From assembly GCF_000186865.1 (NCBI RefSeq), contig NW_008705565.1:1196825-1260824 (forward strand): a stretch of 64,000 nt of DNA, written 5' to 3'. Position 1 is the first letter of the stretch; each line of letters starts with the position of its first letter. Positions 17,622 through 26,627 of the stretch are shown piece by piece. Below the pieces are notes generated by a model, which saw nothing but the letters and a program-made list of their open reading frames with translations, did not search any database and was not told where the DNA came from. Origin of the DNA: Aureococcus anophagefferens. Taxonomy: Eukaryota; Sar; Pelagophyceae; Pelagomonadales; Pelagomonadaceae. Both the position numbers and the translations under genes were made by a program.

Positions 17622-18767
17622 ATGATGAGGCTTGTTGTGTTAGCGGGGCTGCTGCTCGCCGTCGACGGCCGTTCGCTGCCCGAGGGGAATCTCATCGTCG
17701 GGTACCAGAGCTGGAGCACCTGTCCACATCACCGCGTCTGATTTCGTGGGCATAGTGTGCATTGATGGGCGCGCCTTGGTCGTCGTGTCGAGGCGACCAT
17801 AGTACACCCGCTCGTAGGTAATTTGACCCAAACACACACGGCCGTGCGCGGCGGCGTGAACGTCGTCATCTGGTTCGCGACGAACCTCGCGTCCAAGGAC
17901 GGCGAACCCGCCGTGACCGGCGGACCCAATTACACGTGCGTCGCCGCCGTCGCCGCGGCGCTCGAGGCCGACGGCCTGGCGACGACGCACCTCGTGTCCA
18001 TCGGCGGCTGGGACGCGATGCACCCGAACACGACCTGGGACGGCAAAACTTGGTTCCGGACCTGGAAGGCCTGGAACGAGCAGCTGCCCCGGCCCTTCGA
18101 CGGCTTCGACTGGGACCTCGAGGGCAACGACGTCGTGTCGTCGCGGTGGAACCACTTCACGCGCGCCTGCCTGGACTTGGTCGTGGCCATGTCCGAGGCC
18201 GCCAAGGCCGACGGCTACGTCGTCTCCATGGTGCCGGCCCAGTCCTACCTCGACGAGTCGACGTCGTCGTTCAACCCGAGCCTGCTCAACGCGTACGAAG
18301 ACTGGCACCCGGACTTCGCGTACCACGGCATGAACGCCTACGCGTACCTGCTCGCCGAGGCGAACCCGGATACGTTCGACATGGTCATCGTCCAGCTCTA
18401 CGAGGGCTGGTCCCGCGCGGACTACGCGCTGCTGGCGTTGCGCGCGAAGCCGGCCGCGTACCTTCGGACCTGGGCCGCGAACATGATCGCCGGCTGGACC
18501 GTCGACTTTCCCGACGGGCCCGCGACGGTCAAGGTCGCGTCTCACCAGCTCGTCGTCGGCCTCTCGCGCGGCGGGAGCGACGGCAAGTCGGCCTTCTTCT
18601 GGCCCCGGGACTGCGGCGACGCGTGGGCCGCCGCGGCGCCGGCGGACCGGCCCCGGGGCTACGCGTTTTGGAACATCCCCAACGAGGGCCAGACCGTCAA
18701 CGGCACGAACGAAACGCTGTCCTTCGCGCCGACGCTCAACGCGTTTTTGCACGTGCGCGGTGGGTAA
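17622..18767 (+). CDS. Secreted GH18 (chitinase-like) glycoside hydrolase
   Basis: Exon 1 (17622-17721) encodes a signal peptide (MMRLVVLAGLLLAVDG) and the first strand LIVGYQSWS. Intron 17722-17817 is GT-AG, 96 bp; exon 2 is 17818-18767; the protein has 349 residues. The GH18 active-site pattern DxxDxDxE is intact as FDGFDWDLEG, with Glu as proton donor. Other strand motifs are HLVSIGGWD, MVIVQLYEGW and GYAFWNIPNEG. It probably cleaves N-acetylglucosamine-containing glycans outside the cell. It faces the GH32-like gene tail to tail. Confidence 0.88.
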
Positions 18768-18906
18768 CGCGCCTTTCTAGGGCGCCGTGTAGTTGTCACA
18801 CGGTGGCCGGGGTCCTCGAGGGGCCAGTTCACGCGCCTTTCTAGGCCGCGTAGTTGTGGCCGGGGTTCTCGAGGGGCCCGTTCACGCGCCTTTCTAGGGC
18901 GCAGTG
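18767..18906. repeat. Three tandem copies of the GH18/GH32 convergent junction
   Basis: ACGCGCCTTTCTAG starts at 18767, 18831 and 18884 (steps 64 and 53 bp). Each copy also has the GTAGTTGTGGCCGGGGTCnTC block that codes, on the minus strand, the last residues of the GH32-like protein. The copy nearest 18894 is the functional end; the other two are duplicated 3' ends, each with its own minus-strand TAG. Confidence 0.9.
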
Positions 18907-20465
18907 TAGTTGTGGCCGGGGTCGTCGAGGGGCCAGACGACGAGAGTGCCGCCGGTTTGGACGGACGCGCCCGTGTTCGCCGGGCCGGGCGCCGCGTAGA
19001 CGACGAGCGCCGTGCGGTTGTTGACGATGAGCTCGACGATGGAGTGGTCGACGATGGCGTGGAAGACGTAGGCGCCGTCGACGGCCGGCGGCAGCGGGCC
19101 CGCGCGGACGTCCGGGTTGCCGAGCGTCGTCGCGTCGACGAGGACGCGGCCGCCGGCGACGGAGACGCGCACGAGGCTCGCGCCGGCCTCGACGTCGAGG
19201 AGCAGGTCGAAGCCGCAGCCCGACGCGCAGGCCGCCGCGGCGAACGTCGCGACGGCCTCGGCCTGGCGCGTCGCGGGGAAGACGCCGCCCACCGGCGCGA
19301 CGGGGTCGCGGCGCAGGGCCTCGAGCTCGGGCACGAAGCGCTGGAGGAGCTCGAGGCCCGAGAGCGTGAGCTCGCGGGGCAGCGACTGCGCGGAGCCGCG
19401 GCTCGACGTGTTCATCGCGTTCGGCGGAGGGCCCGTCCAGCCGATCATGACGCGGCGGCCGGGCTCGGTGACCTGGTCGACGGCCTCGCTCCCGAGCGTC
19501 CGCGCCATGGAGAAGCCGCGGCTGCCCGTGCCGTGGACGTCGCCGCCGTCGTAGACGAACGCGCCGTAGTCGACCATGCCCGTCGCGAGCTCCTCGAACG
19601 GCCCCCCGGGCGCGGTCTCGTTCATCACGCGCCAGGACGTCGTGCCGCTGCAGCACCCCACGCCGCCGCCGTTGCCGCCGACGTTGTCGAAGAAGACGCG
19701 GAGCTTCGGGTCGACCTCGGGGAAGCCCAAGAAGTCGATGGTCACGAACTCGTGCTCGAGGTGCGCGCCGGGAAGGACGGTCGTGTTGTCCGTGAACGCG
19801 GGGCCGACGTAGGTCCAGTCCGCCTCCGGGCCCCGGAGCGCGGGGCTAGACCACGCGTCGAGCTGGCCGCCGAGCGCGCAGCCCTCGCCCTCGCGCGGCG
19901 CGTCCGTCGCGTTGCAGCCGTCCATGCTCAGCAGCACGTACCACCTGCCGTCGCCGCCGACCCAGGGGCGCGCGGGGTCGTAGGGGATGTGGCGCCAGAA
20001 GGACACGTTGAAGAGGTATTCGGGCGACGCGTCGTCGAAGGCGCTCAGGTCGTCGTCGACGGCGCAGCGGAGCTCGAGCGGCACGTCCCAGGCCTGGCCG
20101 CCCGCGACGCCCTCGCTCGAGCCGCACTGGCGGAAGCCCGCGCAGACGCGGTCGCCGTCGAGCGGGTCCTTGGTCAGGAAGCCGCTGCAGGGGTCGCTCC
20201 TCGAGTCCATGCCCGCGTAGGTCTCCTCGATCGCGCTCGGCCCGTGCGGCGCGGCGGACCAGCGCACGAGGTCCGGCGACGACGCGTGGTTCCAGCCCGT
20301 GCCCTGGAAGACGTGGTGCACGCCCTTGTGCGTGATGGCGCCGGCGATGTCGTGCCAGCCCGTCCTGTCGCCCGTCGTCGCGGACGAGTAGTGGATGGCG
20401 ATCGGGTCCAAATTCGCCGGGTAGGCGCGGGCTGCCCCGACCAAGAGGAATGCGAGGAGGGCCAT
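18894..20465 (-). CDS. Secreted GH32-like (beta-fructofuranosidase family) hydrolase
   Basis: 523 residues from MALLAFLLVGAARAYPANLD, a signal peptide. The N-terminal five-bladed-propeller start resembles GH32: HDIAGAITHKGVHHVFQGTG, then HASSPDLVRW. EVDPKLRVFFDN and later a sandwich-like domain with VFHAIVDHSIVELIVNNRTAL, the GH32 C-terminal signature, support the family. The nucleophile WMNDPNG motif is not conserved in its usual form, so specificity (invertase, levanase or other) is unclear and activity uncertain. Many N-glycosylation sites. Reading frames extending upstream of 20465 were rejected because they run through a promoter duplication. Confidence 0.78.
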   Translation of the reverse strand: MALLAFLLVGAARAYPANLDPIAIHYSSATTGDRTGWHDIAGAITHKGVHHVFQGTGWNHASSPDLVRWSAAPHGPSAIEETYAGMDSRSDPCSGFLTKDPLDGDRVCAGFRQCGSSEGVAGGQAWDVPLELRCAVDDDLSAFDDASPEYLFNVSFWRHIPYDPARPWVGGDGRWYVLLSMDGCNATDAPREGEGCALGGQLDAWSSPALRGPEADWTYVGPAFTDNTTVLPGAHLEHEFVTIDFLGFPEVDPKLRVFFDNVGGNGGGVGCCSGTTSWRVMNETAPGGPFEELATGMVDYGAFVYDGGDVHGTGSRGFSMARTLGSEAVDQVTEPGRRVMIGWTGPPPNAMNTSSRGSAQSLPRELTLSGLELLQRFVPELEALRRDPVAPVGGVFPATRQAEAVATFAAAACASGCGFDLLLDVEAGASLVRVSVAGGRVLVDATTLGNPDVRAGPLPPAVDGAYVFHAIVDHSIVELIVNNRTALVVYAAPGPANTGASVQTGGTLVVWPLDDPGHNYTAP

Positions 20466-20590
20466 GGCAGTCCACCTGGCGTCGAAGGGCTGCACGCAGG
20501 CCGTCGAGAGGCGAGAACAATGGGATGCTGGCAGTCCACCTGGCGTCGAAGGGCTGCACGCAGGCCGACGAGAGACGAGAACAAAGGTCT
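20466..20590. repeat. Two tandem copies upstream of the GH32-like gene
   Basis: GGCAGTCCACCTGGCGTCGA and the following GGGCTGCACGCAGGCCG, GAG-GAGAACAA recur at 20466 and 20530, a 64-bp step. The duplication directly precedes the start codon, so it lies in the promoter or 5' leader. Confidence 0.85.
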
Positions 20591-20814
20591 TCCTCGCGCT
20601 GGACTCGAGGCGGGCCCAGGTTCCGGGGTAAATGACGGCACCGTGAAGCCGCGTTCGGAGAGCGCGTGCAATATCTCGTGCATCTCGCGTCGCCATGTGC
20701 GGCGACCCACCAATCCCGAGAGGTCGACGTAGGAAGCCTTCTTCGCCCTAACTCGTCCGCCTCGCGCGTGCCTTCCACCAATCTATCGCTCCGGCAACTC
20801 CACGTGCAACGACG

Positions 20815-21627
20815 ATGGCCGCGCCGCCGCCGAGCGCCGCGCCGATCCTCCTCCGCACGCTCGTCCGCAGCGCGCGCGAGCTCGCCGCCGCGCCGTCGCT
20901 CAAGCTCCTGATCGACGGCGGCGTCGTGCGCCAGACGCCGCGGTCGCGGCAGATCGCCAGCCTCCAGCGGCGCCTCGTCGAGGCGGAGGAGCGGGGCGGC
21001 CCGCGGCGCGTCGTCGCCGCGGCGGTCCGGGGCTTCGCGAGCCGGTCCGCCGAGGGGGGCTTCGAGGCCGACGCGCTCGACGAGGGCTTCCGCTGGCTCC
21101 GGCGCCTCAACGAGGCGTCGCTGCAGCTGTCGGAGCTCGGGGAGACGGGCGCCGCGGAGCCGCGGCGGCGGCGGCCCGACGTCCGCTACGGCGTCGGCAA
21201 GATCCTCTTCCACAAAAACCACGGCTCGTGCTGCGTCTACGGCTGGGAGGCGTCGTCCGCGTCCCTCTCCGAGGCGTCGCGCGACGACCTCGACGGCGAC
21301 ATCGTCGACAACCGCCGGTTCTTCAACGGTTTGGACCCGGGCTGCTCGTGTTCCACGAAGCCGCACTACCGGTGCCTCTTCCACGACGGCGCGGCGCGCT
21401 GCTGCTCCGAGGATTTGTTGGAGGACCCCGGCCTGCGGCCCGCGGACTGCAAGATCGCCGGCGCGTCCTACTTCTTCAAGGACGCGACGGACGAGCGGCT
21501 CGTGCCGAACGAGTCCCTCGCGCGGCTCTACCCGGACGACTGCCGCGACGAGCCCGCGGACCTCAAGGACTCCGCGTCCTACGCCGTCGCCTGGATGCGG
21601 GCCCGGCGCAACCTCTACAAGCGGTAA
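20815..21627 (+). CDS. YccV-like (HspQ/hemimethylated-DNA-binding fold) protein
   Basis: 270 residues. An N-terminal helical region (LLRTLVRSARELAAAPSLKL; ~10-120) resembles LYR-type or UvrB-like helices only loosely. The C-terminal half is a YccV domain: RYGVGKILFHKNHGSCCVYGW begins it, then PHYRCLFHDGAARCCSEDLL. In bacteria this fold is HspQ; in eukaryotes it occurs in F-box or Clp-adaptor-like proteins. Six cysteines cluster in the domain. Partner unknown. Converges on the gene ending at 21748. Confidence 0.7.
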   Translation: MAAPPPSAAPILLRTLVRSARELAAAPSLKLLIDGGVVRQTPRSRQIASLQRRLVEAEERGGPRRVVAAAVRGFASRSAEGGFEADALDEGFRWLRRLNEASLQLSELGETGAAEPRRRRPDVRYGVGKILFHKNHGSCCVYGWEASSASLSEASRDDLDGDIVDNRRFFNGLDPGCSCSTKPHYRCLFHDGAARCCSEDLLEDPGLRPADCKIAGASYFFKDATDERLVPNESLARLYPDDCRDEPADLKDSASYAVAWMRARRNLYKR

Positions 21628-21668
21628 CGTAGTTTTATCCTCCTCGTCCCGGGGGGCGCGCGTCGGGG

Positions 21669-21757
21669 TCTACCGGGCGGCATCGAGTTCTACCCTGTCG
21701 CGGAGGTTTACGCCGCGGTCTACAGAGCGGTACCTTAGAGTTCCACCCTACTCGTCG
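21669..21757. repeat. Diverged tandem duplication at a convergent junction
   Basis: GTCTACCGGGCGGCATCGAG followed by TTCTACCCTGTCG (21669 on) resembles GTCTACAGAGCGGTACCTTA followed by GAGTTCCACCCTACTCG (21719 on), a step of about 50 bp. The second copy overlaps the end of the DFRP-like gene. It is older than the junction repeats at 18767 and 24285, judging by mismatches. Confidence 0.5.
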
Positions 21758-22395
21758 GGGAGCACGTCGAGGTCGACGCCGTCGAGCGTCGCGTCCTCGA
21801 GGTAGAGCTCCTCGACGCTCCGCGGGTCCGGCGGCGGCGCCTCCTCCTCCGGCTCCTCCTCCTCCTCCTCTTCTCTGTCGGCCGTGTCCGCAGTCGCGTC
21901 GTCGTCCTCCTCGTCGTCCTCGTCGTCGTCCTCCTCCTCCTCGCTGCTGTCGTCCGCGGCCATGATCTGGTCCTTGTACTCGACGTACTCCTGCATGGTG
22001 ATCGCGCCCGTGTCGAAGAGCTCCTTGGCCCGGGCCAGCGCCGACGCCATGGCCGCGTCGGCCTCGGCCTTCTCCGCCGCGGACTGGACGGGCTTCGCGG
22101 CCGCGCCCTTCTTCGCCTTGAGCACGTCGGTGCCCTCGGAGAAGAGCGCGCGCTCCATCTGCTCCTCCTGCTCGCGCGCGAGGCGCTTCGCCTTTTTTTC
22201 TTCGATGTGCTTCGCGCGCGCCGCGTCCTCGTTACCCGTGATGCTCTGCTTGACGCGCTGCACGGCCTTTTGCGCCTTGGCGGAGTTCTTCTTGTTCTTG
22301 ATGCCGAAGGTCTGGTCGGCGACGCGCCGCGCCTTCTCCTCGGCGATGACCTTCTTCGACTTCGTCTCCGAGGGGCCCTTCTTCTTGGACGGCAT
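21748..22395 (-). CDS. DFRP1/ZC3H15-like N-terminal domain protein lacking zinc fingers
   Basis: 215 residues. The start MPSKKKGPSETKSKKVIAEE followed by VADQTFGIKNKKNSAKAQK matches the N-terminus of DFRP1/ZC3H15 (yeast Tma46), which binds DRG GTPases and ribosomes. The two CCCH zinc fingers that normally follow are not present. Instead come KAKKGAAAKPVQSAAEKAE, a helix with LARAKELFDTGAITMQEYVE, and a long acidic tail (E/D runs). Cytosolic, translation-related by family; the loss of zinc fingers may be real, or the protein may belong to a related short family. Confidence 0.6.
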   Translation of the reverse strand: MPSKKKGPSETKSKKVIAEEKARRVADQTFGIKNKKNSAKAQKAVQRVKQSITGNEDAARAKHIEEKKAKRLAREQEEQMERALFSEGTDVLKAKKGAAAKPVQSAAEKAEADAAMASALARAKELFDTGAITMQEYVEYKDQIMAADDSSEEEEDDDEDDEEDDDATADTADREEEEEEEPEEEAPPPDPRSVEELYLEDATLDGVDLDVLPDE

Positions 22396-22625
22396 GGTGG
22401 TTTTGAATCGACGCGGCCCTCAGCGAGGAGCTCGAGGCGGCGGAGGTGCTCTCGATCGGCTCGGACAAAAAATATGCTCTGCGATGGGCGCACTCTGAGC
22501 GCGTCTGGAACTCGGTGATCGCGCGCATTGTAGCTCGTAAACTCGTTCGCGTCGACTCACAACGCCCTTCGGTTCGTCGCCATCGACCTCCATCGCAATT
22601 TGAGCGACGCCGTCGATCTCCATCG

Positions 22626-23651
22626 ATGGCCACAACGCACAACAAACTGGGCGGCATCGCGCTGCTCGTCGGCGTCTGGTGCTTCGCGCCGGCCGTCCTG
22701 ACGACGTCGACGCGCGTGCTCGTCAGCGACGTCAGCGGCGACCACAGCGACGCGGGCGTCGACCTCGACGGCGAGCTGAGCGTCGTCGACGGCGTCGAGT
22801 TCGTGTGGCAGGCGCCGCCGGCGGCCAAGGGCGTGCTCGCCGTGCTCCACGGCTGCAGCCACCGGGGCACGGACGCCTTCCCGAAATCGGCAACATGCGC
22901 CGAGTGCATCGGCCTGCCCATCGAGACGCGCGTCGTCGCCGCCGCGCTCGCCCGCGGCTGGGCCGTCGCCGCCGTGACGTCCGAGGACCGGCGGTCGGGC
23001 TGCTGGGGCCGCGGCGACGCGCCGCGCGTCGCGGCGGCCGTCGCGCACGTGCGCGCGAAATCCGGCGCGGGCGCGGCGACGGCGACGCTCGGCGCGTCCT
23101 CGGGCGGCTCCATGGCGACGGCGATTCCCGGCGTCGTCGGCGCCGTCGCGCAGATCATGCCGTCGCACGGGCCCCTCGACGGGACGCACCCGCCCGTGCG
23201 CTTCGTGCACATGGCGCGCGACGAGCGGCGGGCCGCGGCGATCGCGCGCCAGCTCCACCAGCTGCGCGCGGCGGGCGTCGACGCCGCGGAGCTCGTGGTT
23301 CATCCCGAGCCCCTGTCCGCCGAGGCGCTGCACCGGCGCGGGCCGGGGCCCGGCGGCCTCGTGCTGCCGACGGAGGAGCTCGCGGCGAAGGTCTTCGCGG
23401 CGCTGCGGCGCGGCGGCGAGCTCGACGCCGCGGGCGTGCTCACGCGCGACCCGCGCGCGTCGCGCTGGCGGGACGCGGTCCGGCCCGTCGTCCCGGCGAG
23501 CGTCGACTCGCTCGTCCCCGACGCGTCGCCGCTCTCCGAGGTCCTCAACGCCGCGTGGGCCTACCACGAGTTCACGGACGCGTTCCTCGACGAGTCCCTC
23601 GACTGGCTCGACGAGAAGGCGACGAACCACGCGCTCCATCTCCGCGCGTAA
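22626..23651 (+). CDS. Secreted alpha/beta-hydrolase-like protein
   Basis: 341 residues from MATTHNKLGG with a signal peptide or signal anchor (GIALLVGVWCFAPAVL). LAVLHGCSHRGTDAF is an oxyanion-hole region, and TLGASSGGSMA fits the GxSxG nucleophile elbow. A late WAYHEFTDAFLDESLDWL could supply His. These are alpha/beta-hydrolase traits, but no subfamily is recognised and the acid residue is not assigned. The in-frame extension from 22446 was not used because MATTHNK begins the hydrophobic segment. Divergent from the DFRP-like gene with 230 bp between. Confidence 0.6.
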   Translation: MATTHNKLGGIALLVGVWCFAPAVLTTSTRVLVSDVSGDHSDAGVDLDGELSVVDGVEFVWQAPPAAKGVLAVLHGCSHRGTDAFPKSATCAECIGLPIETRVVAAALARGWAVAAVTSEDRRSGCWGRGDAPRVAAAVAHVRAKSGAGAATATLGASSGGSMATAIPGVVGAVAQIMPSHGPLDGTHPPVRFVHMARDERRAAAIARQLHQLRAAGVDAAELVVHPEPLSAEALHRRGPGPGGLVLPTEELAAKVFAALRRGGELDAAGVLTRDPRASRWRDAVRPVVPASVDSLVPDASPLSEVLNAAWAYHEFTDAFLDESLDWLDEKATNHALHLRA

Positions 23652-23699
23652 GCAGCACTTGCCTTGTTCATCGGTACAACCATCCCGTCGGGTTGTGGG

Positions 23700-23710
23700 T
23701 ATAAAAAAAG
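23700..23710 (+). promoter_or_regulatory. TATA-box-like element
   Basis: TATAAAAAAAG lies 25 bp before the ATG at 23735 in otherwise GC-rich DNA. A core promoter here implies a very short 5' leader. Confidence 0.45.
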
Positions 23711-23734
23711 GCTTCAACGTTGTCTTCAAGAACG

Positions 23735-24304
23735 ATGCTGAAGAGGCTGCCCGGCACGACGATGTTTCGTCCGCCGCCACCCGCGCGCTGGCCCTACGCC
23801 GTCGCCGCGGCCTGCGCGGTCGCCGCGCTTTTCGTTTACCGAGGCCCTTCACTCGCACCAACGGACACGCCGGCGACGGCGGCGCTCCGCGAGTTCCTCG
23901 TGTCCTCCTGCGACCTAGACGCCGCCGACGACGCGCCGCCGCTCCTCGCCATGCTCGCCGCCGCCGGCGTCGACGCCGTCGAGGACCTCGCGGACCTGGA
24001 CGACGACGACGTCGCCAGAGGGCTCGACGGCCAGCGGTCGCTGACGACCGTGCGGAAGAAGAAGCTCCGGCGGAAGCTCGTCGCCTGCGTCGACGCCAAG
24101 GTGCGGCCGGGCCGGCCCGCGGCGTCCTTCGCCGACGAGCTGTGGGCCATGGCGCGGGGCGTCGCCAAGAAGCACGCGGCCAAGTTCCTCGGCACGCTCG
24201 CGACGCTCGCGATCGCGTCGTTGCGGCGGCGCGCGGGCGACGTCGCCGACGCGCCGCCAGCGACGCCCGACGACGCGCCCGCGGCGCAGACTAAAGCGAA
24301 TTAG
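23735..24304 (+). CDS. Small membrane-anchored protein with a SAM-like helical domain
   Basis: 189 residues from MLKRLPGTTMFRPPPPARWP. One N-terminal membrane helix (PYAVAAACAVAALFVY) is followed by a helical segment (ALREFLVSSCDLD to TVRKKKLRRKLVACV) resembling a SAM or SAM-like domain: GVDAVEDLADLDDDDVARG. A basic C-terminal helix (MARGVAKKHAAKFLGTLA) ends it. Function unknown. Its stop codon is in a duplicated junction shared with the sulfatase gene. Confidence 0.55.
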   Translation: MLKRLPGTTMFRPPPPARWPYAVAAACAVAALFVYRGPSLAPTDTPATAALREFLVSSCDLDAADDAPPLLAMLAAAGVDAVEDLADLDDDDVARGLDGQRSLTTVRKKKLRRKLVACVDAKVRPGRPAASFADELWAMARGVAKKHAAKFLGTLATLAIASLRRRAGDVADAPPATPDDAPAAQTKAN

Positions 24305-24333
24305 GGGCTCCGCAGACTAAAGCGAATTAGGGG
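24285..24333. repeat. 26-bp tandem duplication of a shared convergent stop
   Basis: CGCAGACTAAAGCGAATTAG plus GGG begins at 24285 and again at 24311. Each copy contains TTAG, in which TAG stops the plus gene and TTA (TAA) stops the minus gene. The plus gene uses the first copy (24302-24304), the minus sulfatase the second (24327-24329). Before duplication the two genes would have shared overlapping stops. Confidence 0.9.
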
Positions 24334-26339
24334 AGCGCACCCTCGGCCGCGAGCTTCGCCATGAGGTCGTCGAGCCGCGCCTTCCAGTTCGACCCGAAGT
24401 TCATCTGGGCCCGGAGGTCGTTGAAGGACACGTCCGTCTCGCTCGCCGGGTCGTCGGAGACCCAGAGGAACTCCGACGGGTCCGCCTTGGTCTGGGGCAT
24501 GGCCTCGCCGTGGATGGGCGCGTCGAGGAAGGGCGCGAGGTAGACCGGGTCGCCCGAGCCGCGCGGCTCGCCCCAGTTGCCCGCGGCGTAGGTGACGCCG
24601 TTCTGGAAGATGGTGTAGGGCCGGTCCATGAAGCCCGTGTGGGCGCCGCCGACGAGGGCGTTGTACTCGTCCGCGACGGCCTTGCGCATCGCGTCGACGA
24701 CGTCCGCGTAGTCCGGGTCGGCGATGAGGTTCGTCGACTCCGAGGGGTCGTCGACGATGTCGAAGAGGTAGCTCTCGCCGAGCCACGTCGACTCGCAGGT
24801 GTTCGTGCCCGTGCGGAGGCGCGGGTCCGAGACCGCGCAGTAGCCGCTGTTCATGACGACCTTGTACGTCGCGTCGCGGTACGCGAGCGTGATCGAGTTC
24901 GCCGCGCGGCCCCGGCCGCCCTCCTCGGGGCTGCCCGAGTCGTGGGGGCCGTTGTAGCCCGTGAGGTAGAAGACGGAGTCGCGCACCGTGGCTCCCGCGT
25001 TCGGCGCGAAGAAGAGGTCGTCGCTGAGGTCCAACCCGTAGAGGTCGCGCGGCAGCTCCGCCGCGCCGAGGAGCCCCCCCAGCACCGTCGGCATGACGTC
25101 GGAGATGTGGAACAGCGAGGCGTAGGTCGCCCCGAAGATCGAGGCATCCACGCCCGCGGCCTCGGCGAAGGCGTCGCCGAGCCAGAAGAAGGCCGGCGTG
25201 CGGCAGCCGCCCTCCCACGCCGTCGTCTTGTCGCCGCGGAACGGGTAGTTCGAGCCGCCGCCGGAGACGAGGGCGCCGTTGTCGCTCATGAAGAGGAAGA
25301 CCGTGTTCGCCGTGCCCCCCTCGAGGAGCTCGTCGAAGTCGGCGAAGGTCGCCTGGATCGCGCGGTCGACGCGGAGCAGCGCGCCCGCGAGCTCCTGCCG
25401 CTCGACGATGGTCGTGTTGTCCGTGAGCGGCGCCTGGCTCTCGGCGAGCTCCGCGTCCTGGTCGCCGGGGTTCGCGAACCAGGTCTCGGGCACGCCCACG
25501 GGGTTGTGGACGGCGTTGAAGTTGAGCTGGAGGTAGAGCCGCGACCGCGTCAGCGACTCGCACGCGGCCCGCGCGTCCGCCTGCCACATGTCCGTCGCGT
25601 ACTTCCCGCCGTAGTCCGTCGGGTCCGGCTGGGCGTTCGACATCAAATCCACCAATGCTAGATTCTCGTAGGGCGAGGAGCAGACGACCTGGCTCGGGTC
25701 GCACGCCGTGTGCGCGAACCAGTCGCTGTACGCGGACGCGAGCATGCCGTGGTACGTGTCGAAGCCCCGGTTCGTCGGCAGGAACCCGTCGTAGGCGTGG
25801 CCCAGGTCCCATTTGCCCACGAGCACCTTGCCGTAGACGCCCGGGAAGTTCGCCTCCAGGACGGACGGCAGAATCTGCACGGACGTGTTCAGACCGCCGA
25901 CCGCGTCCCAGTCCATGGTCGTGTCCATGCCCAGGGTCGTACTGTGCCGGCCCGTCATGAGCATGGACCGCGACGGCGTGCACTGGGCCGCCGTGTAGAA
26001 CGTGTCCAAGTTCAGGCCCTCGGCGCGGAGCCGCGTGACGTACGGCATCGTCGCGTCGTTGAAGTCGACGCTGTTCCAGGGCGCGTCGCCGTAGCCCATG
26101 TCGTCGACGACGGCGATGAGCAGGTGGGGCTGCGTCGCGCCGTCGCTCCTTGGTTTTTCCTGCGGCGCGGCGGCGCGCAGGGCCGCCGCCGGCGCCGCCG
26201 CCGGGCTGCCCCGCTGGGCGACGAAGCCGACGGCCGAGCACAGGAGGAGACCGCCGAGGGTCCAGCCGTAGGCCGCCTCCCGCCTGCGCGGGTCGTTGGC
26301 GGCGTCGCCGCGCGACGCGACGGCCCCGTAGGAGGTCAT
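24327..26339 (-). CDS. Arylsulfatase-family sulfatase, type II membrane or lumenal
   Basis: 670 residues from MTSYGAVASRGDAAND. A signal-anchor helix (TLGGLLLCSAVGFVAQ; ~30-45) precedes the catalytic domain. IAVVDDMGYGD supplies the paired Asp metal ligands. AAQCTPSRSMLMTGRH is the CxPSR motif whose Cys becomes formylglycine. LFMSDNGALVSGG and KTTAWEGGCRTPAF are the later DNG and Lys/Gly-Gly-Arg-Pro motifs. It should hydrolyse sulfate esters, plausibly on polysaccharides. The frame stays open far upstream (to 28289), but that covers eIF5 in antisense and is rejected; 26339 is the only start giving a signal anchor. Confidence 0.92.
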   Translation of the reverse strand: MTSYGAVASRGDAANDPRRREAAYGWTLGGLLLCSAVGFVAQRGSPAAAPAAALRAAAPQEKPRSDGATQPHLLIAVVDDMGYGDAPWNSVDFNDATMPYVTRLRAEGLNLDTFYTAAQCTPSRSMLMTGRHSTTLGMDTTMDWDAVGGLNTSVQILPSVLEANFPGVYGKVLVGKWDLGHAYDGFLPTNRGFDTYHGMLASAYSDWFAHTACDPSQVVCSSPYENLALVDLMSNAQPDPTDYGGKYATDMWQADARAACESLTRSRLYLQLNFNAVHNPVGVPETWFANPGDQDAELAESQAPLTDNTTIVERQELAGALLRVDRAIQATFADFDELLEGGTANTVFLFMSDNGALVSGGGSNYPFRGDKTTAWEGGCRTPAFFWLGDAFAEAAGVDASIFGATYASLFHISDVMPTVLGGLLGAAELPRDLYGLDLSDDLFFAPNAGATVRDSVFYLTGYNGPHDSGSPEEGGRGRAANSITLAYRDATYKVVMNSGYCAVSDPRLRTGTNTCESTWLGESYLFDIVDDPSESTNLIADPDYADVVDAMRKAVADEYNALVGGAHTGFMDRPYTIFQNGVTYAAGNWGEPRGSGDPVYLAPFLDAPIHGEAMPQTKADPSEFLWVSDDPASETDVSFNDLRAQMNFGSNWKARLDDLMAKLAAEGALP

Positions 26340-26627
26340 CGTCGGGCTTTGCTCGACGAGAAGGCTCCGAAACTTGGATATTCGATGCCGTGCTGCAAAT
26401 CGGCGCGTTGACGTTTGCCGCGGCTCCTCAACTCGTCTCCGGCGAGCGCATCGATCAGCTGAGCTCCCGTCTGTGGAACTCGCGAGAGACGTCTTCAAAC
26501 CTGTATATGCTAACCCCCGTACACCAGGTCCGTCCGCCCGCGCCGCCCCTCGCGCGCATCGCCGCCGACGCCCCGCGATCGCAGGACACGGTGGAAGCTC
26601 TGGCGCGCACGCTGGAACACTCTCGAG
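26340..26627. promoter_or_regulatory. Divergent promoter region, sulfatase / eIF5
   Basis: 288 bp between two divergent ATGs, less GC-rich than the coding regions, with TATGCTAACC near 26506. No gene and no convincing core element seen. Confidence 0.35.
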
